NCBI GenBank assembly: GCA_963804865.1
Contig: CAWDSH010000042.1
Location: 248,001 to 312,000, forward strand
Reading direction: 5' to 3'
Source: CAVVEQ01 sp963804865
Lineage (GTDB): Bacteria; Chloroflexota; Anaerolineae; Anaerolineales; Anaerolineaceae
DNA length: 64,000 nucleotides
Within the stretch, counting starts at the first letter, position 1. Each line of letters begins with the position of its first letter. Shown here piece after piece: positions 53,787 to 61,723 of the stretch. The position numbers and the translations under genes are program-made. The notes below the pieces were generated by a model that was given only the letters and a program-made list of their open reading frames with translations, did no database searches and was not told the origin of the DNA.

Positions 53787-55205
53787 TCAAGCAGAATATA
53801 CGATTTTCACTGCATCGGCAATGTAACCCTCAAATTGATGGTCGATCTCGGTGATTTCCTCGAAGGGAGTGCTGTTATGCGTTCTGGCGATCAGGAGGTT
53901 GTACCATTTGTGTTTCTCTGCAGAGATCTTTTTGACTGTATCCAGGAGGTGCTTGATATCCGCGGATGTGTTCTCAAGACCGATACTGGCTCGGACTAAT
54001 CCGGGGATCACATTATTGGTGAACCGGAAAAGCACCACAAATCCTGCGTCTGCCAGGAAAGCCCTAAAGGGGTTGATGTGAAGGATATGTTTGACCAGCA
54101 GGTGGGAGCAGAAACACCCGCTGCGAACTCCTATCCCGCCGATTTCCGCAAGCCTCTTGGAAGCCAGGTTAAAGGGCACATCCTTCAAACTGAAAACCAC
54201 CACGCTGCCTTTGTTTTTGAAATTCCTACTATCCGGATCCTTGACCCCATATACCTCCACATCCGGCAATACATTCAGCCCTTCAAGCAGTTGCCTGGTA
54301 AGTACCCTTTCGTCCTTTTCAATGTGTTCCATACCGATTTGGGAAAGCAGGGAGAAAATCTTTGCCAGCGCAGCGATCCCACAGACATTTTCCTCTCCCG
54401 ATGAGCAGATGGCATTAAATTCTCCTGGAGAAAAATGGAGCGCATCCCTGCGGAAAATGAGCCCACCAGAGCCGAAAGGAGCGTATACCTTATGCCCGGA
54501 GAAAACAAAAGCATCTATCCCTGAGCCGGCGAGATCCACCTTGCGGTGCGCAACCAGTTGGGCTGCATCCACAAGCAGGAGCGCACCATACCGGTGCGTG
54601 ATTTCACTGATGGCTGCCAGGTCATTGAATGACGCCAGGACATTGGATGCGCCGCTGATCGTGACCCATGAAACCCGTAATGCGCCGTGGGCACCGTCGT
54701 GGTTATATTCTTTCAAAGTGGCTTCAAGATCTTCAAGACTGATGAAGCCTTCATCATTGACGTTCAGGCGGATGGATCGCAATCCAGGGATGTAGCGCCA
54801 GGGGAGCTCATTGGAATTGTGCTCCAGGAGTGTATTGATCACCACCGATCCATTTTTGAGAGCCGGTTCTTTCTGAAGCTGGCGCGCAAAAATATTCAGC
54901 GCTTCCGTGGTGTTTGACGTAAAAATGGTGCAGTATTGATCCTCCGGGGCGCCAAGAAATTCTTCACAAATCTTCTTCGCTCTGGCAATGATGACGGGGT
55001 ATTGTGCGATGGGTGCTTGCCATACCTGCCTGACCACTTCCCAAACGGGTTCGAAAGTGGGTGTGCTGGCGCCATTATCGAGATTGGTATAACGCCGCAT
55101 GCCTTCTTCCGTGGGCACCTGGATTTGACTGCCGATATGCGTTTTTCGAAGTGCGGAAATTCGCTGTGAATCTTTGAGCTTTCCAAAATCATTTTTTAGC
55201 AACAT
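53787..55205 (-). CDS. class V aminotransferase (cysteine desulfurase-like)
   Basis: This 472-residue PLP enzyme has YTNLDNGASTPT near the N-terminus, TSNTTEALNIFA, the His stacking residue in LLEHNSN (about 129), LLVDAAQLVAHRKVD with Asp 213, and FSGHKVYAPFGSGG with the Schiff-base Lys 239. GVRSGCFCSH (about 370) offers a cysteine as in desulfurases, but the surrounding loop differs from SufS/IscS. Its function could be sulfur transfer, or another class V reaction on a small amine. It overlaps the upstream, internally deleted relative by ten bases, and is followed ten bases on by the Rieske gene. Confidence 0.85.
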   Translation of the reverse strand: MLLKNDFGKLKDSQRISALRKTHIGSQIQVPTEEGMRRYTNLDNGASTPTFEPVWEVVRQVWQAPIAQYPVIIARAKKICEEFLGAPEDQYCTIFTSNTTEALNIFARQLQKEPALKNGSVVINTLLEHNSNELPWRYIPGLRSIRLNVNDEGFISLEDLEATLKEYNHDGAHGALRVSWVTISGASNVLASFNDLAAISEITHRYGALLLVDAAQLVAHRKVDLAGSGIDAFVFSGHKVYAPFGSGGLIFRRDALHFSPGEFNAICSSGEENVCGIAALAKIFSLLSQIGMEHIEKDERVLTRQLLEGLNVLPDVEVYGVKDPDSRNFKNKGSVVVFSLKDVPFNLASKRLAEIGGIGVRSGCFCSHLLVKHILHINPFRAFLADAGFVVLFRFTNNVIPGLVRASIGLENTSADIKHLLDTVKKISAEKHKWYNLLIARTHNSTPFEEITEIDHQFEGYIADAVKIVYSA

Positions 55206-55777
55206 ACTGACGATCGATTTGAGATCTGTGTTGCCTTATTTCTAAATATCCTGGGATTCGATCGGCTGATGATCTGCAAAGCCCTGGCAAAAGTGACGAT
55301 ATTCACTATCGAGGGTGTGCCCGCTTCGTACCTGTCAGGAGCAGGTGCCCAGAGCGCATAACCCTTCGATACGATCTTCACGGTACCACCACCGGTCTCA
55401 AAAGGTGTTCCTTTTGGCAGGCTTGAGTTCTTGATGGCGAGAGCTTCGATGCCCAGGGGGAGTCCAATCTCACGACTGGTGACCTTCTTGAAATTGCCGG
55501 TTCCAATTCGAACTCCAAGGATCTTTGCGCGGAGTTGGGTGCAAAAAACGACCGTATACTTTTCCGTCGCCAGTTTTAAATATTCCAAAACGATAAGACG
55601 GGCATGCTCAAATAAATGGGTTGAAACGAGCGAATTTTGACCTGTGCCGCGGTGAACATTGGAATACATTTCCAAGGCATGATGGATGCTCTTTTCCAAC
55701 TCGGTATATGCAGCCTTTGGCTGTACTCCCTTGAAGGGTTTCACTTGAACCGGGATCCTGTAACGGGATGGTGGCAT
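55196..55777 (-). CDS. class V aminotransferase remnant lacking the PLP core
   Basis: Of 193 residues, the front (about 25-90, with ALEMYSNVHRGTGQNS and THLFEHARLIVLEYL) matches the N-terminal part of cysteine-desulfurase-like enzymes. The part from about 113 (GLPLGIEALAIKNSSLPKGTPFETGGGTV, then APDRYEAGTPSIVNIVTFARAL) matches the segment just after the PLP lysine. About 130 residues between these, including the Asp and the Lys that hold PLP, are missing, and the C-terminal domain is cut short. It cannot be an active aminotransferase. The intact reading frame and the ten-base overlap with the next gene suggest it is still translated. It may be a decaying duplicate or a repurposed partner. Confidence 0.55.
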   Translation of the reverse strand: MPPSRYRIPVQVKPFKGVQPKAAYTELEKSIHHALEMYSNVHRGTGQNSLVSTHLFEHARLIVLEYLKLATEKYTVVFCTQLRAKILGVRIGTGNFKKVTSREIGLPLGIEALAIKNSSLPKGTPFETGGGTVKIVSKGYALWAPAPDRYEAGTPSIVNIVTFARALQIISRSNPRIFRNKATQISNRSSVCC

Positions 55778-55795
55778 TAATTCTCCATTATTGAT

Positions 55796-57082
55796 TCAGA
55801 TCAGGTGTTTCGCAAAGTATTTCGCCAGTGCGACAATGGTCAGAATGGGTGGTAACCCGGGTGGTACCGGGAGCACGCTGGCATCGCACACAAACAGGTT
55901 TCGGATGCTTGTTTCCAGGTTGAGATCCACGATTTTTCCAATCGCTGCTGTTCCACCGGGATGCGCCCCTTGCGGGTGCGAAACATAAAGTCTATCGGGA
56001 TCAGCACCCGCCTTAAGTAGGATTCGTTTTGACAGGTTCGCTCCACTATCCAATCGTTCCCGGTCGCGGGGCGTTACCGCCTTGGAAACCGAACCATCCG
56101 GGTAGACTTTTCCGCTGGGCTCGTCAATGATCTTGGTCATCAATCCAAGTAAACGATCAGTAGGCAGCATGGCGCCTTCGGGACCCAATTCGATCAGCCG
56201 TCCCAATTTCGAATTCGTTACAAAAGGAGAGATCAGAAACCCTTCTTTTTCATGGAATTCCAGGTCCACCAGCATCATACTGGGTTCTCCCATCAGGTTG
56301 AGATTATCCGTAACGCCATACGTGTTGACAAATAGATCCAGGAAAAGACCTTCTCCTGCGTTAGTGATACCGGAATGCTGCAGGATCACGGGTGTACCGA
56401 GTCCGCCGGCTGACAGGACGATTGATTGGGCGCGATATTCAACCTCTCCTTTGCGATTTACACCACGAACACCCACAGCCTTGCCATTTTCAACGATCAC
56501 TTCGCTCACCCGCGTCTGATAAGCAGCCTCGGCGCCTTGCTGGTAAGCTTCAAATAGGTAACTTGTTGCCGCCCATTTGGCTCCATAAGGGCAGCCCAAA
56601 ACGCATTTTCCACAATTCCGGCAGGATTTGGGATCAATGAACTTGGGCATGATCTCCATCTTTAATCCCAGCTCCTGGCAGGCTTTCAGGATTGCGCGTG
56701 AGCCATCGGAGAGGAGGGCTTCGCTCTGGTAGGGCATGCCTATATCAATTTCAGCTTCGTCGAATTCTCTCTTTAGATCCAATCCCATCTCTGCCAATTC
56801 TTTTTCCAGGGCGCGTACCCCGTTTCCACATGAGACTTCCGTGGAGCCGCCAGCCATGAAAGCCCGCCAGATCATTACGCCTTCGCGGGTTTCAATTGGC
56901 ATCTGGGTTATCTTGTTGACGTCATAATAGCGCAGCGAGTCCAGCGTCGTCCCCATGCTTTGCTCCGCCTTGCCGCGGTCCACGATCAGCACGCTTTTAC
57001 CGCGCAGGGTGAGTTCCCTTGCCAGGGTGCCGCCGCCTGCGCCAGAACCAACAATTATAAAATCGTATATGTGATCATTCAT
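55796..57082 (-). CDS. GMC-like FAD oxidoreductase with a four-cysteine cluster
   Basis: This 428-residue protein opens with the FAD fold DFIIVGSGAGGGTLARELTLRG and VLIVDRG, and closes with LFVCDASVLPVPPGLPPILTIVALAKYFA, as in GMC oxidoreductases; HPQGAHPGGTAAIG carries the catalytic histidine. Between them, Cys 154, 157, 160 and 164 (CRNCGKCVLGCPYGAKW) form a ferredoxin-like motif, suggesting a Fe-S cluster next to the flavin. The substrate could be an alcohol or a prenylated ring. It follows UbiA by 11 bases and precedes the aminotransferase remnant by 18. Confidence 0.85.
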   Translation of the reverse strand: MNDHIYDFIIVGSGAGGGTLARELTLRGKSVLIVDRGKAEQSMGTTLDSLRYYDVNKITQMPIETREGVMIWRAFMAGGSTEVSCGNGVRALEKELAEMGLDLKREFDEAEIDIGMPYQSEALLSDGSRAILKACQELGLKMEIMPKFIDPKSCRNCGKCVLGCPYGAKWAATSYLFEAYQQGAEAAYQTRVSEVIVENGKAVGVRGVNRKGEVEYRAQSIVLSAGGLGTPVILQHSGITNAGEGLFLDLFVNTYGVTDNLNLMGEPSMMLVDLEFHEKEGFLISPFVTNSKLGRLIELGPEGAMLPTDRLLGLMTKIIDEPSGKVYPDGSVSKAVTPRDRERLDSGANLSKRILLKAGADPDRLYVSHPQGAHPGGTAAIGKIVDLNLETSIRNLFVCDASVLPVPPGLPPILTIVALAKYFAKHLI

Positions 57083-57093
57083 TCAGACCTCGA

Positions 57094-57927
57094 TCATAAA
57101 CTTCCCAGGATCATTGCCAGGCACATTAACGAACCCGAGCCGACCATGAATACCAGGGTCAGCTGCCATGCCAGGCGGGGAGTGGGGCGGGTGGCAAAAA
57201 GTACGGCGCAAATCAATCCGATGAAGATGAATAATATATCCAGGTAGAGATAGATCCGGCTGAATTCACCTGTGAAATACGCAGCCAGGCTGAGCGCAAA
57301 GGCGATGATCAAACAGACCAGGGTGAAGAGAGCGGTCTTTTGCACGCCGTATTTCTTGGGTAGGGTACTCACCCGCGTTTCCATATCCAGCGGATAATCG
57401 CGGATATCGATCATCCCGCGCCCGCCGAACATGGCAAAGAAAAACATGCCTGCCAGCAGCCAGTGCCCGGGATGCATCTGTCCTGCGGTGGCACCCATGA
57501 TCAGGTAAAGCGCTTGCAAAGCACCCAGCGTAAACGCCCGCATCAGGGGTGCTTCGAACGTATGCCTTGCCAGGCCGATGATGATCAGGAGAATGATGGT
57601 CCAGGAGACCAATCCAAGGGGATTGATGAAGATCATCAGGAGCAGGCTGAAGATGATGAATGTGATCGAAAAAGCCAATCCAGTTCTCAGAGAAATGGTA
57701 CCGGATGTGATGGGATTCTGTCGCAATTTTGCTCTCACACCGTCTGTATCCAAATCCCGATCGGCGTAGAGATCCAGCGAAAATCCACCCACCGCCAGAC
57801 ACCAGCCCGCCAGGGTCATCAGGATGGACATGCCCACACCGGCACCAGCCGCGAAGGCTGCCGCGCCAGTGATCATGGCGACCATGATGCTGCGGTTCAG
57901 GCGGAGTAGATGTACGAAGGATTTCAT
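57094..57927 (-). CDS. UbiA family prenyltransferase
   Basis: From ATG 57927 the protein has 277 residues and about nine membrane segments. The first aspartate-rich motif is DLYADRDLDTDG (a DxxxDxxxD variant) and the second DIRDYPLDMETR, placed on cytoplasmic loops as in UbiA enzymes. These attach an isoprenoid chain to an aromatic or polar acceptor. The frame upstream to TTG 57960 has a weaker start. It heads a tight group with GMC-like, aminotransferase and Rieske genes, which points to biosynthesis of a prenylated redox compound or lipid. The acceptor is unknown. Confidence 0.85.
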   Translation of the reverse strand: MKSFVHLLRLNRSIMVAMITGAAAFAAGAGVGMSILMTLAGWCLAVGGFSLDLYADRDLDTDGVRAKLRQNPITSGTISLRTGLAFSITFIIFSLLLMIFINPLGLVSWTIILLIIIGLARHTFEAPLMRAFTLGALQALYLIMGATAGQMHPGHWLLAGMFFFAMFGGRGMIDIRDYPLDMETRVSTLPKKYGVQKTALFTLVCLIIAFALSLAAYFTGEFSRIYLYLDILFIFIGLICAVLFATRPTPRLAWQLTLVFMVGSGSLMCLAMILGSL

Positions 57928-58018
57928 TGCTATTCGCTCTTGAGAATTTTTCTCTGGCAAATCCCACGAATAATAATACAGAATCTGGTTTTGAACGACT
58001 TCAAAATGAGATCGAAAA

Positions 58019-58477
58019 TTATGCTGTTTTGATCATGACCAGCATTCTACTGGGCAGGAGATGCACAGCCTGTAGAATGTTTGCCAAGATCCTTAAGATT
58101 CGAAAATAGGCGGTCATTTGCGCCCATCCTGCGATCTTGAATCCAAAATTCTCATAGAACGATCCCAATTTTTCCCTGCAGGTGAGGAAAACAGGCATCG
58201 TTGTCTCTGCAAGCAAGTGCGCAATGATGGCGCTGGCAATACCCTGTTTCCGTCTCGATACCTCCACGGCAATGGATGCCAGCTCACGCGATCCATCCCG
58301 GTGTGTTTTTATCTGCCCGCAGCCGAGAAGCATTCCCTGTTCATCGACAGCAATGATAAATCGCGGCCAGGCAAGAGCCATGGGATTGATATGCGACCGC
58401 CGGATCAAATCCCGGATGGCATATTGATCCTCTGGTTTTGCTTTCCGTAGAGAAAATGGGAAGCCGGGGTCGGTCAT
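58019..58477 (-). CDS. GNAT family N-acetyltransferase
   Basis: This 152-residue protein has the GNAT core: SLRKAKPEDQYAIRDLIRR, the CoA loop ASIAVEVSRRKQGIASAIIAHLL, and LGSFYENFGFK. A C-terminal extension (about 125-152) is hydrophobic and basic. It follows the CPBP gene by nine bases and lies 91 bases before UbiA, so membership of the UbiA operon is uncertain. The acceptor is unknown. Confidence 0.82.
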   Translation of the reverse strand: MTDPGFPFSLRKAKPEDQYAIRDLIRRSHINPMALAWPRFIIAVDEQGMLLGCGQIKTHRDGSRELASIAVEVSRRKQGIASAIIAHLLAETTMPVFLTCREKLGSFYENFGFKIAGWAQMTAYFRILRILANILQAVHLLPSRMLVMIKTA

Positions 58478-58486
58478 CAGATCTTC

Positions 58487-59173
58487 TTATTTGATCGAAC
58501 CGGACGCCACCAGGATGGTGAAGCAGGTGACGAACATATGGATTAAAAATGGGTAAAGAAAGGATTTGGTCCGCCAGGCTACCCAGCCGAAAGCAAATCC
58601 ACCAAAGATGGTCGAAACTGTCTCCACCGCAGGTTTTCCAATATGCGCGAGTGCGAATGGCACGGCTTGAAGCCAGAGAGCATTCGCTCCGAATTCCTTT
58701 TCATATCCAAATAGGATCCATCCCCTGAAAAGGAATTCCCAACCGAAAAGATCGAGAAACGCAATCCAGAGAATATTGCCTGTGTATATGCTTCCAAAGA
58801 AATCCTGCATATTGGGATCGATCTTTACGACGAAGTAAATGATGGGAGCAATCAACAGTATACCCATGACTGTGATCACCAATCCGGCGCGCCAGTCCCC
58901 CCATTGAAAACCGTACCTGGAAGGGGATTCCCGGAAGAACAGGGTGATCACGATGATGGGAACAAAAAAGTATAGGATAAGGCGGTCGATATAAATGGAG
59001 CTGGTGATCCTGAAGTAGGAGTTGAAAATCAACAGTAACGTGCTGATGATGGTTATGACCGTGATCTTGCGATCAAAAACAGGGAGGGTGCCAATAAGGT
59101 AGCGGATGCGATTTTTCATGGGCAAATAACTGGAATAGGTAATATCGAAGAATGCTTCAATGGAAAACTCCAA
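58487..59173 (-). CDS. CPBP family intramembrane protease (CAAX-type)
   Basis: This protein has six or seven hydrophobic segments. The active-site blocks are WEFLFRGWILFG, which holds one Glu of the usual EExxxR pair, and VPFALAHIGKPAVETVSTIFGG, with the His. CPBP proteins cut or process membrane substrates, and several are linked to bacteriocin immunity, but no such system is nearby. The start is uncertain: TTG 59173 has no clear ribosome binding site, and ATG 59119 (MKNRIRYL) would also give a sensible N-terminus. Confidence 0.8.
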   Translation of the reverse strand: MEFSIEAFFDITYSSYLPMKNRIRYLIGTLPVFDRKITVITIISTLLLIFNSYFRITSSIYIDRLILYFFVPIIVITLFFRESPSRYGFQWGDWRAGLVITVMGILLIAPIIYFVVKIDPNMQDFFGSIYTGNILWIAFLDLFGWEFLFRGWILFGYEKEFGANALWLQAVPFALAHIGKPAVETVSTIFGGFAFGWVAWRTKSFLYPFLIHMFVTCFTILVASGSIK

Positions 59174-59200
59174 TGATTAATTGCTTGATGCTATTATTCT

Positions 59201-60634
59201 TTACTGTAATAATTCTTCCAGCACTTTACGGGTGAGCTGCGGATCAGCTTTCCCGCGCATCTTTTTCATTACCTGCCCCACGAACCAGCCCATCAAGGTC
59301 ACTTTTCCACCTTTGAACGCGGTCACCTCAGCCGGGCTCTCTGCGAGGACCTCCTGGCAGGCAGTGCGGATGGCTGAATCATCGCTGACCAGTCCCAGTC
59401 CTTCTGCATCCACGATCGCCGATGGCGATTTTCCACTGGATTCGATCTTATCCAGCAGTGATTTCCCCGTTGAAATATTTATCTTGCCTGAATCCACCAG
59501 CTTGATCAAATCCGCCAGGTAAACCGGGATCAATTTGAGCTGGTCGGCGGTGGTGTTTTTGTCATTGATCATGCGTAATACGTCGTTCATCAACCAGTTG
59601 GAAACCTTTTTGGGGTCACCCTGGTAGGCTTTTACAGCGGCTTCGAAGTAATCGGATAGATTGCGCTCATTTGTGAGAATGTCCGCATCGTATTCGGGCA
59701 GTTTGTATTCTTTAACAAATCGCTCCCGTCTCGCCAGAGGAAGTTCAGGCAGATTCTTGAGGATCTCTTTCTTCCACTCCTCATCCAGTTGAACGGGCAG
59801 CAGGTCAGGCTCGCGGAAGTAGCGGTAATCAGCCTCGGTTTCCTTGGAGCGCATCTTTTTCAAGCGCTGGCTGTCCTCGTCCCATTCCAGTGTCCAGGCT
59901 TCGATCTTGTTGCCCGCTTCCACCTCGCGGATCTGGCGTTCGATCTCTTTTTCGATCGCATCCCTGACTGCATCGATGGAATTGACATTCTTGATCTCCG
60001 TTTTTGGATTCAGGTAATCGGCGCCTTTGGGGCGGATGGAAACATTGGCATCGCAGCGCAGGTGCCCTTTTTCCATGTCGGCTTCGGAGATGCCCAGCCA
60101 GCGTAGCAGCTGGCGCAGGCGGATCAGGTACTGGGCGGCTTCATCCGCGGTGCGCAGATCCGGACCGGTGACCATTTCCACCAGCGGCACCCCGCAGCGG
60201 TTGAAGTCGATTAACCTGCGCCCGCCTTCGTTCTTGGTTTTCCCGGCATCCTCTTCGATGTGCAGCTTGTGGATGCTGATATCCCGGGTATATCCTTCAG
60301 GCATGGGGAGGGCAAGGTGACCACCCCTGGCGAGCGATTTGTCGAACTGGGAGATTTGGTAACCCTTGGGAAGATCGGGATAGAAATAATTCTTGCGGTC
60401 GAAAAAGGACATCGGCTGGATCTCGGAACCCATGGCTGCTGCCAGCAGGACAGCCTTCTCGACGACAGCCTTGTTGAGCACTGGGAGAACCCCCGGCAGG
60501 CCGCAGCACACGGGGCAAATATTGGTGTTAGGCGGATCGAACCACGAATCCGCTTTGCAGCTGCAGAAGATCTTGGCTGTGGTATTGAGTTGAATGTGGG
60601 TCTCCAACCCGATGATGGCTTCATATTCTGGCAT
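59201..60634 (-). CDS. gatB: Asp-tRNA(Asn)/Glu-tRNA(Gln) amidotransferase subunit B
   Basis: This 477-residue protein begins YEAIIGLETHIQLNT, has the zinc cysteines CSCKADSW and CPVCCG, and the core motifs KNYFYPDLPKGYQISQ, HIEEDAGK, DFNRCGVPLVEMVT and LRCDANVSIRPKG. The C-terminal helical and YqeY-like domains end with GQVMKKMRGKADPQLTRKVLEELL. GatB phosphorylates and converts mischarged Glu-tRNA(Gln) or Asp-tRNA(Asn). It is part of gatCAB, but a CAP-domain gene lies between it and gatA. Confidence 0.97.
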   Translation of the reverse strand: MPEYEAIIGLETHIQLNTTAKIFCSCKADSWFDPPNTNICPVCCGLPGVLPVLNKAVVEKAVLLAAAMGSEIQPMSFFDRKNYFYPDLPKGYQISQFDKSLARGGHLALPMPEGYTRDISIHKLHIEEDAGKTKNEGGRRLIDFNRCGVPLVEMVTGPDLRTADEAAQYLIRLRQLLRWLGISEADMEKGHLRCDANVSIRPKGADYLNPKTEIKNVNSIDAVRDAIEKEIERQIREVEAGNKIEAWTLEWDEDSQRLKKMRSKETEADYRYFREPDLLPVQLDEEWKKEILKNLPELPLARRERFVKEYKLPEYDADILTNERNLSDYFEAAVKAYQGDPKKVSNWLMNDVLRMINDKNTTADQLKLIPVYLADLIKLVDSGKINISTGKSLLDKIESSGKSPSAIVDAEGLGLVSDDSAIRTACQEVLAESPAEVTAFKGGKVTLMGWFVGQVMKKMRGKADPQLTRKVLEELLQ

Positions 60635-60730
60635 ATCTACTCCGGCTTTGCTTCAAGATATCTATCTTCTTTAAATCACCTGTAAATCAGCTTGATTCTA
60701 ATCCAACCTGGGCAACAATATATTTTGCCT

Positions 60731-61723
60731 TTACCTGGGCACACCGAAAACCAGGGTGAAGTAACCACGCCCTGTTTCCGGGTTCAGGTAATATCCGACA
60801 CCAGCGTCTTTGTAATAAACGCCAAGAATGTTATCCCGGTGAGCCTGGCTGTTCATCCACCAGGTGAATACATTGTTGGGATCACCATAAGAACCCCAGC
60901 CGCCGTAAATATTCTCGCCCACCCATTGGAAGCTGTAACCTTCGTCACTCACCCGATCTGATGCGCGGCTGCCATCCGAACCGGTATGGCTTACAAAACT
61001 GTTGCAGGCCATATCCAGGCTGTGCCTGACGGCAGCAGCCGCCAGCCGGCTGTCCCAATTCAACTCGGGCAGGCTGTTATCCGCCCGTGCCTGGTTCACC
61101 AGGCTGAAGATCAGCGCCGTGTAATCCGGATTGGGTGTCATCCCGCTGCAATTGGGTCGTGGGGTATTCGTGCTGGATGGATTTGTGGTCGAAGTGGGTG
61201 AAGATGTTCCGATGGGTGTGGATGTGATCCCGGTCGGCGTGAGTGTTGATGTGGTGATGGGTGAATTGGTTGAGGTGCCAGGTGGAATGGAGGTGGTTGG
61301 CGCAGTTCTTGTGAGGGTCCTGGTACGCGTGGGGGTCGAGCTCCGGTACGGGATCGAAGTCAGTGAGGACGCGATCATAAAGGTTGATGTTGCCGATGGT
61401 TGAAGCGTGGGTGTTTCGGTTGGAACAACCGTCAATGTTCCCGTGGGGGTAACTGTGAGGGTTGGAGTGGGCGATGAAGTATTGGTGATGGTTGGGGTTG
61501 TTGTAGGTAGCGGGGTATAGGTATGGGTTTCCGGTTGAAAAGGGGTCAGGCTGGGTGCGAAGGTGTTAGTTATAGATGGAACGAGTGAAGGGGTGGGGGT
61601 GAAGAGATACTGAGAGATTTCCTGGGGGATTATGCAGGATACAGTGACTATCAAAATGAATAATGCAATGATTGACTTGCTGTGAGCCTTCAACCAAGCA
61701 CCCTGGGTTTGATTTTCCGCCAA
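60731..61723 (-). CDS. CAP (SCP/PR1) domain exported protein with Thr/Pro-rich linker
   Basis: This 330-residue protein has an N-terminal membrane/signal segment (about 17-34), a Thr/Pro/Ser linker of about 150 residues, and a C-terminal CAP domain (about 205-330): ALIFSLVNQARADN, DSRLAAAAVRHSLDMA, SHTGSDGS, VGENIYGGWG and QAHRDNILGVYY. The linker suggests a cell-surface location. The start, a TTG at 61723, lies within the end of gatA, and the frames overlap by 34 bases. It is unrelated in function to gatCAB, in which it is embedded. CAP domains bind lipids or act on peptides, and the role here is unknown. Confidence 0.85.
   Translation of the reverse strand: MAENQTQGAWLKAHSKSIIALFILIVTVSCIIPQEISQYLFTPTPSLVPSITNTFAPSLTPFQPETHTYTPLPTTTPTITNTSSPTPTLTVTPTGTLTVVPTETPTLQPSATSTFMIASSLTSIPYRSSTPTRTRTLTRTAPTTSIPPGTSTNSPITTSTLTPTGITSTPIGTSSPTSTTNPSSTNTPRPNCSGMTPNPDYTALIFSLVNQARADNSLPELNWDSRLAAAAVRHSLDMACNSFVSHTGSDGSRASDRVSDEGYSFQWVGENIYGGWGSYGDPNNVFTWWMNSQAHRDNILGVYYKDAGVGYYLNPETGRGYFTLVFGVPR

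Noticed and set aside
58487..59173. CPBP protease as part of a bacteriocin or immunity system
   Set aside because: No precursor peptide, transporter or modification enzyme is nearby; the neighbours are gatB and an acetyltransferase.
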